Below, piece after piece: positions 57,217-64,000 of a stretch of DNA of 64,000 nt; the first letter of the stretch is position 1, and every line of letters begins with the position of its first letter. The translations under genes were made by a program, and so were the position numbers. Origin of the DNA: Candidatus Saccharimonadota bacterium (GTDB lineage: Bacteria; Patescibacteriota; Saccharimonadia; Saccharimonadales; Saccharimonadaceae); contig JAFWKF010000001.1 of NCBI GenBank assembly GCA_017533605.1, positions 62,001 through 126,000 of the forward strand. The letters are read 5' to 3'. A model generated the notes under the pieces. It was not told the DNA's origin, made no database searches, and saw only the letters and a program-made list of their open reading frames with translations.

Positions 57217-57541
57217 ATCTTTTGATGTCCTTTGGCAGCATGGTGTCTTTATTTAAAACACCAACTACGCCATAGTTTGTTAAATATTTTCCTTCAAAAT
57301 TTAGCGATGAGACAATCACAATTGGGATTTTGGCGGTGTCAGAATAAGAAACTAATTCGTTTAAAAACGTAAAACCATCTGGACCATCAAGTAATATGTC
57401 AAGAAAAATTAAATCTGGAGTGGTGCCGGCGGTGATAGCGTCCATTGCCTCGATAGCGTTGGTAAAAATCTTTACCGGGCGCCCAGTAGCTTTTTCGATA
57501 CAGAGCGCCATGATTTTGTTGTCGTCAATTATGAAAATCAT
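57191..57541 (-). CDS. Receiver-only response regulator
   Basis: A 116-residue CheY-like domain with no output domain. The acidic pair is Asp6/Asp7 in IFIIDDNKI, the phosphoacceptor is Asp48 in LIFLDILLDGPDGF, SS follows in VIVSS, and the conserved Lys is in VLNKDTMLP. It should receive phosphate from the kinase whose gene overlaps it by four bases. It probably acts through protein contacts, perhaps as one step of a relay. Confidence 0.88.
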   Translation of the reverse strand: MIFIIDDNKIMALCIEKATGRPVKIFTNAIEAMDAITAGTTPDLIFLDILLDGPDGFTFLNELVSYSDTAKIPIVIVSSLNFEGKYLTNYGVVGVLNKDTMLPKDIKRYAEEYAGH

Positions 57542-58221
57542 TTAAACAAACTCGCTTGCCGAGAAATTGGCAGGTTAACAAAAAAACTAGTGCCGTCACG
57601 ATGGCGAATAGCGCCAACTTCGGCGTGCATAAAACGAGAAAACTTCGAAGCGATATAAAGACCTAAACCAGAAGAGCCCGGGCGCATAGCAATGGAAGTG
57701 GGTTTATTAATCCAGCCACGTTTTATTTCGCGCCAAACATCCATCGGTAGGGCTGGACCATAATCTCTTATTACAACTCTTACTTTATCATTAGATTCTT
57801 TAACAATCAATTCGGCGCGAGTGTTTTCGCCGGAATAGTGCATGGCGTTTAATAGAAAATTGTAAATTATGCTATGTAGTAAATCTTTATTTGCTGTAAC
57901 TAGTTTGGAACGATTAGAATACTTAATAAACAAATCGCGTTTGTTAAAGATAAATAAATGATTTAGTTCCCTTGTAACATCATCGCAAACGGCGCGGACA
58001 GCAACAGGTTCCATTTCGAATAAACCATCTTCAAGGCGGCGGATTTTAATAAGGTCATTGACTTGCTTAATAGCACGATCTGAGACATTAACCATTTCGC
58101 TGCGGATTCTTTCGTTAGTGCTATCCATCTCATCAAAAGATAAAGCGAGTTGGCGCAAAACCGTGAGTGGCGCTTTGAGCTCATGCGCCGCTACCAAAAT
58201 ACCATCTACCTCACTCTCCAT
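57538..58221 (-). CDS. Cytosolic histidine kinase without a sensor domain
   Basis: A 227-residue protein. The H-box AAHELKAPLTVLRQ holds His13, almost at the N-terminus, so there is no membrane or sensory part. The ATPase domain has HSIIYNFLLNAMHYS (N-box), IRDYGPALP (G1) and SSGLGLYIASKF (G2). Signal input must come from a partner protein or from its own state. It is leaderless (TGCTATAAT, six bases, ATG) and starts the kinase-regulator-recO operon. Confidence 0.88.
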   Translation of the reverse strand: MESEVDGILVAAHELKAPLTVLRQLALSFDEMDSTNERIRSEMVNVSDRAIKQVNDLIKIRRLEDGLFEMEPVAVRAVCDDVTRELNHLFIFNKRDLFIKYSNRSKLVTANKDLLHSIIYNFLLNAMHYSGENTRAELIVKESNDKVRVVIRDYGPALPMDVWREIKRGWINKPTSIAMRPGSSGLGLYIASKFSRFMHAEVGAIRHRDGTSFFVNLPISRQASLFK

Positions 58222-58239
58222 AGATTAATTATAGCACGA

Positions 58240-58977
58240 CTATTCGTTGAAGGAGACAGTTTCTAGGAGTTTATCGAAATCTGCCTGGAACAAAACGGAG
58301 TCAGTTTGCAAAATAGCGGTTTTGTCGCGAATCTTAAATGTGACGATATAGCCATTGAGATCGGTGCCAGGTATAGTGCCGGTGTAGCGGTTGCCGGTGA
58401 TGCCATTAAAGGTGACTGTTGTCATAGTAAGATTTGCATTATTTCTTTCCATATTCCTTTGATATTCGGCTGTAACATTTTCAAAACTAGTGTTGCGAAT
58501 AGTTACCCTGAGGGCATTAATGGTATCTTTACCCACGGCATCGACCTGATTAGGATTGAAGTAGGCGTTAAAATCGCCGCCAGATGAAGCATCGGCGGCA
58601 ACATAAACACTCCAAGTCTTAGGATATTTGAAAGTAAGTTGGCCATAATCAACTGGGCCGGCAAAAGTTTTGTACGGATCCTTTTCGCGTTTAGAAAACT
58701 CTTCTTCGTCTTTTTTAGCTTGTTCGTCTACGGCTTTAGCCACTGCAACATCAATTTGACCTTGTAAGTTGGTACTTGCTTCGTTATAACGCATAGTCAT
58801 CCAAATAAAGAGACCGATAAAAGTAACTGCTATTAACGAAACTGCGATAATAACAATGGTCTTAATCAGCCCGGAATTGTCTTTTTTGATGACGGGTGGG
58901 GCTTGGACCTGTTGGACCATAGTGGAGCCGGCGGGACTAGCCGCTGGTTTTGATGTTGGGATTTGATAATTATCCAT
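58240..58977 (-). CDS. Proline-rich single-pass membrane protein with external beta domain
   Basis: 245 residues: a Pro/Ala/Gln-rich cytosolic tail (1-35), a membrane helix (about 39-61), a charged coiled region and an external domain (about 105-245). The domain begins YGQLTFKYPKTWSVYVA and ends TDSVLFQADFDKLLETVSF, a pattern like PsbP/LpqN-type lipoprotein domains. Function is unknown. Leaderless start (TGGTATAAT, six bases, ATG). The layout matches the 4742-5818 protein. Confidence 0.65.
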   Translation of the reverse strand: MDNYQIPTSKPAASPAGSTMVQQVQAPPVIKKDNSGLIKTIVIIAVSLIAVTFIGLFIWMTMRYNEASTNLQGQIDVAVAKAVDEQAKKDEEEFSKREKDPYKTFAGPVDYGQLTFKYPKTWSVYVAADASSGGDFNAYFNPNQVDAVGKDTINALRVTIRNTSFENVTAEYQRNMERNNANLTMTTVTFNGITGNRYTGTIPGTDLNGYIVTFKIRDKTAILQTDSVLFQADFDKLLETVSFNE

Positions 58978-58994
58978 AAGCTTATTATACCATA

Positions 58995-59192
58995 TTATTT
59001 TGTGAAATCTTGGCTTAATACTTCAATTTCATTTTTTAGTTCATTCAAATCTTTTTCAATTTCTTTTGCGAGCTTGGTAGCCTCTTTATATTTAATTACC
59101 GCTTCTTCTAATTTAAAATCATCAGAATGGAACCATTCAACTTTTTTGTCTAGTTCAGCGATTTTTTGATTTAGATTAGTTTGTTCGCTCAT
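58995..59192 (-). CDS. xseB: Exodeoxyribonuclease VII small subunit
   Basis: A 65-residue helical protein with the family pattern: IAELDKKVEWFHSDDFKLEEAVIKYKEATKLAKEIEKDLNE. Several copies bind one XseA. The start overlaps xseA by 17 bases. Confidence 0.88.
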   Translation of the reverse strand: MSEQTNLNQKIAELDKKVEWFHSDDFKLEEAVIKYKEATKLAKEIEKDLNELKNEIEVLSQDFTK

Positions 59193-60267
59193 GCGCCTCC
59201 TTTACTTCGGCTTTAATTTCCTGTTTAAATGTAGTAATTTTTATTAATTCTCCAGGTGAAATTTTGCCATTTAATATCGCATAACCCTGTTTTAAGACTT
59301 TTTCTGGATTTAAAACTTCTAATAGTTTAATTTGGTGCGCCAAATAATCACTTAGTTGTTGAAATTTTGAAGTTAAATCGCGTGAAATTTGTTTAATCTT
59401 GTTAGTATTATTATCTTGTTCGTGACTAATTTTTTCCAAAATACTTTCACGACTAGATTTTATTAAAAGCCTAATTTTGGAAATCTCGGACTTTTTGTCT
59501 TTAGTCAACATCTCAGCGGCATTAGATGGCGTAGAGGCGCGAATGTCTGCAGCTAAATCCGCTAAGGATTCGTCTACTTCGTGGCCGATGCCGGTGATGA
59601 TAGGAATCTTAGAAGCGGCAATAGCACGGACTAGGGCTTCGTCGTTGAAGGCGGATAAATCATCAGCGGAGCCACCGCCACGCAGAATTGCAATTACTTC
59701 TACGTCGCCATGTTCGTTAAAATAATTTAGAGCGCGAATGATTTGGTCTGGTGCATCTAGGCCTTGGACTTGGGTATGGGCAACTGATATTTTAAGGCCA
59801 CCCCAACGTGCGTTTATAATCTTAATAAAATCAGCATAGCCAGCGGCTTGAGTACTTGAAATCACACCGATTTTTGATAAGTTTTCTGGCAGAGGGCGTT
59901 TTTTGGCCGGATCAAATAATCCTTCTCCCGTGAGCTTCTTCTTTAATAGTTCGTAGGCTTTTTTAAGACTACCCTCGCCGACTGGTTGAATTTTTTGTAC
60001 CGTGATAGAGAACTTGCCTAGTTTAGTAAGTTTAGGAAGCCCGCGCACGATTATTTTCATACCATCTTCAATTGGGGTTCTGAGCTCCCAGATTGGAATG
60101 AAGCAGGAGATGCTTGATTCTTCGTCTTTAAGGTCAAAAAAGACCCATTTGTTTTGGCTAGTTTTGTAGCTCGCGACTTCGCCCTCTATTAATACTCCGC
60201 TGAAGGAATATTCTAAGGCTTGGTTGGCGGTAGTGATAAACTCGGTGGGGGTAAATTTAGGATTCAT
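59176..60267 (-). CDS. xseA: Exodeoxyribonuclease VII large subunit
   Basis: About 363 residues from the ATG at 60267 (MNPKFTPTEF); the earlier in-frame ATG is deep inside the upstream gene. The OB-fold start has VLIEGEVASYKTSQNKWVFFDLKDEESSISCF. The nuclease domain has IGVISSTQAAGYADFI, AILRGGGSADDLSAFNDEALVRAI, PIITGIGHEVDESLADLAADIRASTPSNAAEML, then coiled coil. It cuts single-stranded DNA from both ends. It overlaps the flippase-like gene by 11 bases. Confidence 0.93.
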   Translation of the reverse strand: MNPKFTPTEFITTANQALEYSFSGVLIEGEVASYKTSQNKWVFFDLKDEESSISCFIPIWELRTPIEDGMKIIVRGLPKLTKLGKFSITVQKIQPVGEGSLKKAYELLKKKLTGEGLFDPAKKRPLPENLSKIGVISSTQAAGYADFIKIINARWGGLKISVAHTQVQGLDAPDQIIRALNYFNEHGDVEVIAILRGGGSADDLSAFNDEALVRAIAASKIPIITGIGHEVDESLADLAADIRASTPSNAAEMLTKDKKSEISKIRLLIKSSRESILEKISHEQDNNTNKIKQISRDLTSKFQQLSDYLAHQIKLLEVLNPEKVLKQGYAILNGKISPGELIKITTFKQEIKAEVKEAHERTN

Positions 60268-61306
60268 TCTTTTTACCTTTGATTGCGTCGTAATACGGAA
60301 CCGAGCCGGAAGCAATAGTAAAGAGTAAAGTGATCACGCGTGTCATTACAGTAATAATAGTAGCAGTTGGGAAATCTACACCTAGCGCAATCATGACACC
60401 AGCCATGCCGAGTTCATAAAGCCCGTAAGGCACAATACCATCAAATACCGAACCAATAGCTTCGCCGACCATAATGTAGGCTAAAAGCTCTGGGCGGCCT
60501 AGAGAAATCGCCACAATCCAATAGGTGCCGATTTCACAAAAACTATAAATGATACCCCACATGATTGGTTTTTTGAGATATCTTTTGTTTTCTTTAGCGA
60601 TGCTGACGCTGTTATGGATATCAGTAAAATATTTCGTAACCGCTTCGTGTTCTACTAATTGTTTTTTATGGCCGAAAGTTACTATTCTAACGGCGATGTT
60701 GGTTATTTTTTCTACAATTCTTGCGAAACTCTCGATACGTTTTTCGCTAATAGCAATAAAAATAACAAACCAAAGGAAAAAAAGTACACCGATGTTCATA
60801 AGCAAAGAAACTGGGATAACCCATTTAGCCTCAGTTGGAATTAAATTAAAAACCAGAAGTACGGCAATAGCAATTAGGGCCTGCAAATAATTAATGACGG
60901 TGGTAATAGCGTAACGGAATAAATACAGAAAACTAACGTGGCCAGCAGAAACATTATACGGAGTCAGTCTATAAGTAAGAAAGGCAAGACCACCAATACC
61001 GCCGGCTGGAATCGCATGATTAACGAAGTTTAATTCCGTAGAAATACGAAGGATTTCTTTATTAGAAAACTTTTTAATATTGCGCCGATGAGCTAAATAA
61101 GAGAAAAATATTTGCCCACAAGCATAATACATAAATAGTTGTTCCGGAATTAATAGAATTAGAATAAAACCATTAGCTTCTTTGATGTGGTTTAAGGTCT
61201 CTAGGATATCAGGCCAGTTCTGATAAACCACATAGCCGACTAAGATAGCCGTCAAAATCACTAGAATAGTCCGAAAGGAAAACTTCAGGCGTTTTTTCTT
61301 TACCAT
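60257..61306 (-). CDS. Lysylphosphatidylglycerol-synthase-type membrane protein (UPF0104 family)
   Basis: A 349-residue protein with about eight membrane helices. NFVNHAIPAGGIGGLAFLTYRL, and FLYLFRYAITTVINYLQALI are hallmarks of the LPG_synthase_TM family, and GSVFDGIVPYGLYELGMAGVMIALG matches its C-terminal block. The aminoacyl-transferase half of MprF is missing, so it probably moves lipids or lipid-linked sugars instead. TGTTATAAT lies seven bases before the ATG (leaderless). It heads an operon with xseA and xseB. Confidence 0.82.
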   Translation of the reverse strand: MVKKKRLKFSFRTILVILTAILVGYVVYQNWPDILETLNHIKEANGFILILLIPEQLFMYYACGQIFFSYLAHRRNIKKFSNKEILRISTELNFVNHAIPAGGIGGLAFLTYRLTPYNVSAGHVSFLYLFRYAITTVINYLQALIAIAVLLVFNLIPTEAKWVIPVSLLMNIGVLFFLWFVIFIAISEKRIESFARIVEKITNIAVRIVTFGHKKQLVEHEAVTKYFTDIHNSVSIAKENKRYLKKPIMWGIIYSFCEIGTYWIVAISLGRPELLAYIMVGEAIGSVFDGIVPYGLYELGMAGVMIALGVDFPTATIITVMTRVITLLFTIASGSVPYYDAIKGKKNES

Positions 61307-61333
61307 AATTATGATTATAACACAGAATTACAT

Positions 61334-61413
61334 GGACGGGTGACGGGCATGGAGGGGGTCCCCCAAAATTGCCGTCAATTTTGGGGGAGGAAAATGCCCG
61401 ACAGGACCCGTCC
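61334..61413. repeat. GC-rich palindromic element, copy B, intergenic
   Basis: An 80-base element with perfect eight-base inverted ends (GGACGGGT / ACCCGTCC), an inner GGGCAT / ATGCCC pair and a central CCCCCAAAATTG-CCGT-CAATTTTGGGGG hairpin. It fills the gap between rpmA and the UPF0104 gene. No T-run follows, so it is not a standard terminator. It is related to the copy inside sbcB (9255-9347). Confidence 0.75.
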
Positions 61414-61418
61414 AGGGT

Positions 61419-61691
61419 TTATCGTACTTCTACTCTAATTCTTGGTAAAGATTTGCCTGAAAAGTGCGTCTTTTTAGTTTTAACGAATGTGACTACGCCG
61501 TCTTTAGCAGCATGAATAGTAAAATTGCGAGACATGTAAGTGCCAGGGCCGGCGATTTTTGTAGCACCAGTTTGGCGAACTAAAACTTCGCCGTTTTTGA
61601 CTTTTTGGCCACCAAAACGCTTAACGCCAAGGCGCTGACCAGCATTGTTGTGAATATTTTTGGCGGTACCGCCAGCTTTTACGTGTGACAT
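61419..61691 (-). CDS. rpmA: Ribosomal protein L27 (bL27)
   Basis: A 90-residue protein whose N-terminal tail reaches the peptidyl transferase centre. HVKAGGTAKNIHNNAGQRLGVKRFGGQ and VLVRQTGATKIAGPGTYMSRNFTIHAAKDGVVTF are near-consensus. There is no cleavable N-terminal extension. L21, its usual partner, is absent; it instead follows an RNA methyltransferase gene with no gap. Confidence 0.95.
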   Translation of the reverse strand: MSHVKAGGTAKNIHNNAGQRLGVKRFGGQKVKNGEVLVRQTGATKIAGPGTYMSRNFTIHAAKDGVVTFVKTKKTHFSGKSLPRIRVEVR

Positions 61692-62738
61692 CTACTTTTT
61701 CCTTAAAATTATTATATCTCTCGCGACAACTTGCTCCTCACGATGATAAAGAAGCCCCTCGCGCGATTTATTATTAACATTATACCCCATATCTTGAATA
61801 TAGTCAAGTATATCTAGTCTTTCATACTTACCATCTTCTCTAAGCCAAGCCGGAATTGCAATTACAACTGGTGTTTTTGGCTTAATCTGGCCTGCTAGGT
61901 TTTTTAAGAAACCCAAAATGATGCTTTGACACTCTTGTTTTTGGGTCTTTAATTCAATATCTGATGGAGCCTTAGTAAAAGGTTTACCTAGGTAACTTTC
62001 ACAAGCTACGGCACCGATGGGTTTGGACCATTTAAAACTTGTTGCATCGCCAACCTCAACCCGAAAATCATTCAACCTCGGGGCTAACCATTTAAGATTT
62101 TTTTGCGAATAATCTACCATCCTCTCGTTGATGTCGGTGCCGTAGGCGGCAAGGCCCATCAGAAGAGCTTCTTGTAAAACTACACCGGTGCCACAGAATG
62201 GGTCTAAGACGACCGCGCCGGGTTTTAGCGGGCCACAAAGGTTAATAAGGATTTGCGCTAATTTGGGTGGAAGCATACCCACTTTGGCATCACGTGCAGG
62301 GCGAGCTTGATCGCGTTTGGTATAGGCATCGATGTCTTGTACACCGATAACCTTATACCAATCTTGGTCGGCTTTAATTAACTCTAGCTTTTTTGCGTTT
62401 TTGCCATTTAGGCCGTTATGTAGAGATGTGGCGGTAGATAGAACGGCTTCTTTGTTCTCTACTACACGTACGCTTCTGCCGTGACGAACCAAGATTTTCT
62501 TTAGCTTTAAGGCCTCGGAGCTTGCGGTTTTTTTAGATGCGTTTTTAGAATAATCGCTTACGCCAATGGTGATTTTACCTTCGGGGAGTTTCTGTAAATA
62601 GTCAATCGGTTTTTCGCTGAGTTTTTCGGCAAGCTTCAGAGTACCACCAAGTCGGTTAATGTCTAGTGGGAAATCCTGGGCCTCAAGTTCGGCAATGGAA
62701 ATCTCTGGTTGTCTTCCTAATACTGCTAAATATTTCAC
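61692..62738 (-). CDS. TRM11-like SAM-dependent RNA (guanine-N2) methyltransferase
   Basis: A 348-residue protein starting at a GTG six bases after TATAAT (62745-62750), a leaderless GTG. The N-terminal half resembles a THUMP-like RNA-binding region. The methyltransferase half begins RDAKVGMLPPKLAQILINLCG, has the SAM motif VLDPFCGTGVVLQEALLMG and GTDINERMVDYSQKNL. The expected catalytic (D/N)PPY is replaced by a CESYLG sequence at about residue 242. It probably modifies tRNA, but that change makes activity less certain. Confidence 0.75.
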   Translation of the reverse strand: MKYLAVLGRQPEISIAELEAQDFPLDINRLGGTLKLAEKLSEKPIDYLQKLPEGKITIGVSDYSKNASKKTASSEALKLKKILVRHGRSVRVVENKEAVLSTATSLHNGLNGKNAKKLELIKADQDWYKVIGVQDIDAYTKRDQARPARDAKVGMLPPKLAQILINLCGPLKPGAVVLDPFCGTGVVLQEALLMGLAAYGTDINERMVDYSQKNLKWLAPRLNDFRVEVGDATSFKWSKPIGAVACESYLGKPFTKAPSDIELKTQKQECQSIILGFLKNLAGQIKPKTPVVIAIPAWLREDGKYERLDILDYIQDMGYNVNNKSREGLLYHREEQVVARDIIILRKK

Positions 62739-62753
62739 GCTTATATTATATCA

Positions 62754-64000
62754 CTATTTCTTGAAACCAACCGTATGCTTCTTGCGATTGATAATAGTGA
62801 TAGCGGCTAAGGTCAGCGTGACACTTACTGGCAAGATGATGCCAAAGATAAAGCTGGCGTTTTCTTGCTCACCAGTAAAGTAGCCGGTGTCTGGCGCGAT
62901 AATCTTGCTTTCGGTAGCATTAAAACCAGTAAAGACAATATCTTGATTTACTACTACTTTCTTAATTTGTGCAGGTGTGAGTTTTTCGCCGGCCTTAATG
63001 GTGGTCCCGTCAGTCAGATTAACATCCACATCGGCGGTCCAGTATTCAAAGGCATAGTTTTTATTCGGAGTAACAGTAGAGCCGGTTGGATTGAGTCCAG
63101 AAATCACATTTTCATTTTTAATACCAGTAACTGAACCGTTTTCGTCTGACTTATAGCTCACCACATATTGTTTAGCATAATAGTTAATGCCGCTACCAGC
63201 TTGCTTGACGAAGCCATAAACAACTTCCAGCCCATCCGCTTGAGAGTCTGTATCAATTTTGACCAAAACATTACTTCCGTCGACATTATTAACATGTGTT
63301 TCGTTATACTGTGAATAAATATAATGACCACTTTCTACAAACATGTTTTTTAGAGTATCGTCTATTGGTTGGAGAGACGTAGCAGAAACTGCGAACATAT
63401 TATTCTTTGATAATAAGTCGCCGCCGTGGTTTAGAATTTTATAGGATTGGGCTTGGTCAATATCGGTAATACCAAAGTATAATTCGTCAGATGCAAATGG
63501 GGTAGTTTCGCCCTTTTTGCTCAATGAAATTTCTGTTTCAACAAATATTTTGCCGCCATCGTCAGTTTTAAGGTTTTTAATACCTTCTTTTTTGGTTGTA
63601 CACTGCGCATCTTCAAAAATTTCAAAGCCAACAAATAGCCAACCATTGTATTTGTTTACTCCTACCGTCATGTTATCTTCATTTTCCGCTAAGACGTCTG
63701 GAAGATCTTCTGTTACGATGTTTTTGATTTTAATATTAGAAACATATTTTTCGCCCGTTATTGAATAGCTAATATCGTCAGTGATAGATGAACGAGTCCT
63801 ATTGTTCCAAATTTTAATGTATTGTATTGGGTCGCAACGATCATCCCATTGAACATACCCTCCGGTTTCCCATTTGCTCGAACTAGAGAATTTTAAATTT
63901 GAGCCATCACTTTCTTTAATAAGTGGAGTGAGGCTGTTAATAAGGGTTGGATTGATAGTTACATTGTCCGCACCTAGCTCGGCACCGCCAGTATAGTTGA
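62754..64000 (-). CDS. C-terminal part of a large surface-anchored protein, partial
   Basis: The frame is open from the right edge to a stop at 62754, giving about 415 codons. The visible part is rich in Asn, Asp, Thr and Ser, beta-structured and adhesin-like (for example TPNKNYAFEYWTADVDVNLTDGT near the end). It finishes with APDTGYFTGE, a hydrophobic helix (FIFGIILPVSVTLTLAAITI) and a basic tail NRKKHTVGFKK. That is the layout of a sortase-type cell-wall sorting signal with APDTG in place of LPxTG. The true start lies outside the window. Confidence 0.75.
   Translation of the reverse strand, partial: NYTGGAELGADNVTINPTLINSLTPLIKESDGSNLKFSSSSKWETGGYVQWDDRCDPIQYIKIWNNRTRSSITDDISYSITGEKYVSNIKIKNIVTEDLPDVLAENEDNMTVGVNKYNGWLFVGFEIFEDAQCTTKKEGIKNLKTDDGGKIFVETEISLSKKGETTPFASDELYFGITDIDQAQSYKILNHGGDLLSKNNMFAVSATSLQPIDDTLKNMFVESGHYIYSQYNETHVNNVDGSNVLVKIDTDSQADGLEVVYGFVKQAGSGINYYAKQYVVSYKSDENGSVTGIKNENVISGLNPTGSTVTPNKNYAFEYWTADVDVNLTDGTTIKAGEKLTPAQIKKVVVNQDIVFTGFNATESKIIAPDTGYFTGEQENASFIFGIILPVSVTLTLAAITIINRKKHTVGFKK

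Noticed and set aside
1-64000. CRISPR arrays, insertion sequences, prophage and rRNA genes
   Set aside because: No regularly spaced direct repeats, transposase, integrase, phage structural gene or rRNA sequence was seen.

Overview
The window looks like a chromosomal stretch of a small-genome Candidatus Saccharibacteria (TM7 / Patescibacteria) bacterium. This is an inference from gene content: dense packing, one conserved ribosomal-protein cluster with no L29 or L30 gene in the expected places, lactate dehydrogenase, Gram-positive-type envelope genes (LCP protein, PHP phosphatase, Rpf-like lytic enzyme, MurD, MurI) and many small tail-anchored or proline-rich membrane proteins. The standard code fits: TGA acts as a stop, for example at the end of ldh.

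Layout. 1-10.7 kb: a large membrane protein cut by the left edge, an aquaporin-like channel, metG, two membrane/surface proteins, ldh and an exonuclease I gene with a GC-rich palindromic insert. 10.8-13.6 kb: a membrane FKBP isomerase and the distal half of the spc ribosomal operon (L6-L18-S5-L15). 13.6-27.9 kb: a complete Wzx/Wzy-type exopolysaccharide locus (PHP phosphatase, Wzz/BY-kinase fusion, LCP, Ugd, epimerase, flippase, polymerase, four glycosyltransferases, an ATP-grasp enzyme), sitting between rpsH and rplF so that it splits the ribosomal operon. 27.9-34.6 kb: L3 to S8 behind a long structured leader. 34.6-41 kb: prfB, three orphan genes, dus, murD, an M16 peptidase. 41-48.9 kb: secA, hpf, serS, rsmA, an Rpf-like protein, a candidate small RNA and a two-gene thiol/disulfide pair. 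48.9-56.6 kb: rarA, murI, tRNA-Val, tRNA-Lys, tRNA-Phe, another orphan, hisS, glyQS, ppa. 56.5-64 kb: recO with a two-component pair, xseAB, a lipid-flippase-like protein, rpmA, an RNA methyltransferase and the C-terminal part of a surface protein cut by the right edge.

Expression signals are unusually readable. Nearly every stand-alone gene has a TGnTATAAT-like -10 box. In about nineteen genes the start codon begins only 6 or 7 bases after that box, so the transcript should start at or next to the start codon (leaderless). A second class has a longer leader and a strong AGGAGG-type ribosome site; it includes the ribosomal operons and a set of five orphan genes. Several intrinsic terminators abut the next gene's promoter.

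Most unusual items: the exopolysaccharide island inside the ribosomal operon; the leaderless promoter pattern; a dispersed GC-rich palindrome, one copy translated in frame inside sbcB; a promoter-plus-terminator small RNA unit upstream of the Rpf gene; the stand-alone orphan cassettes; and a consensus promoter antisense to secA. All function calls come from reading motifs by eye; no database search was run.
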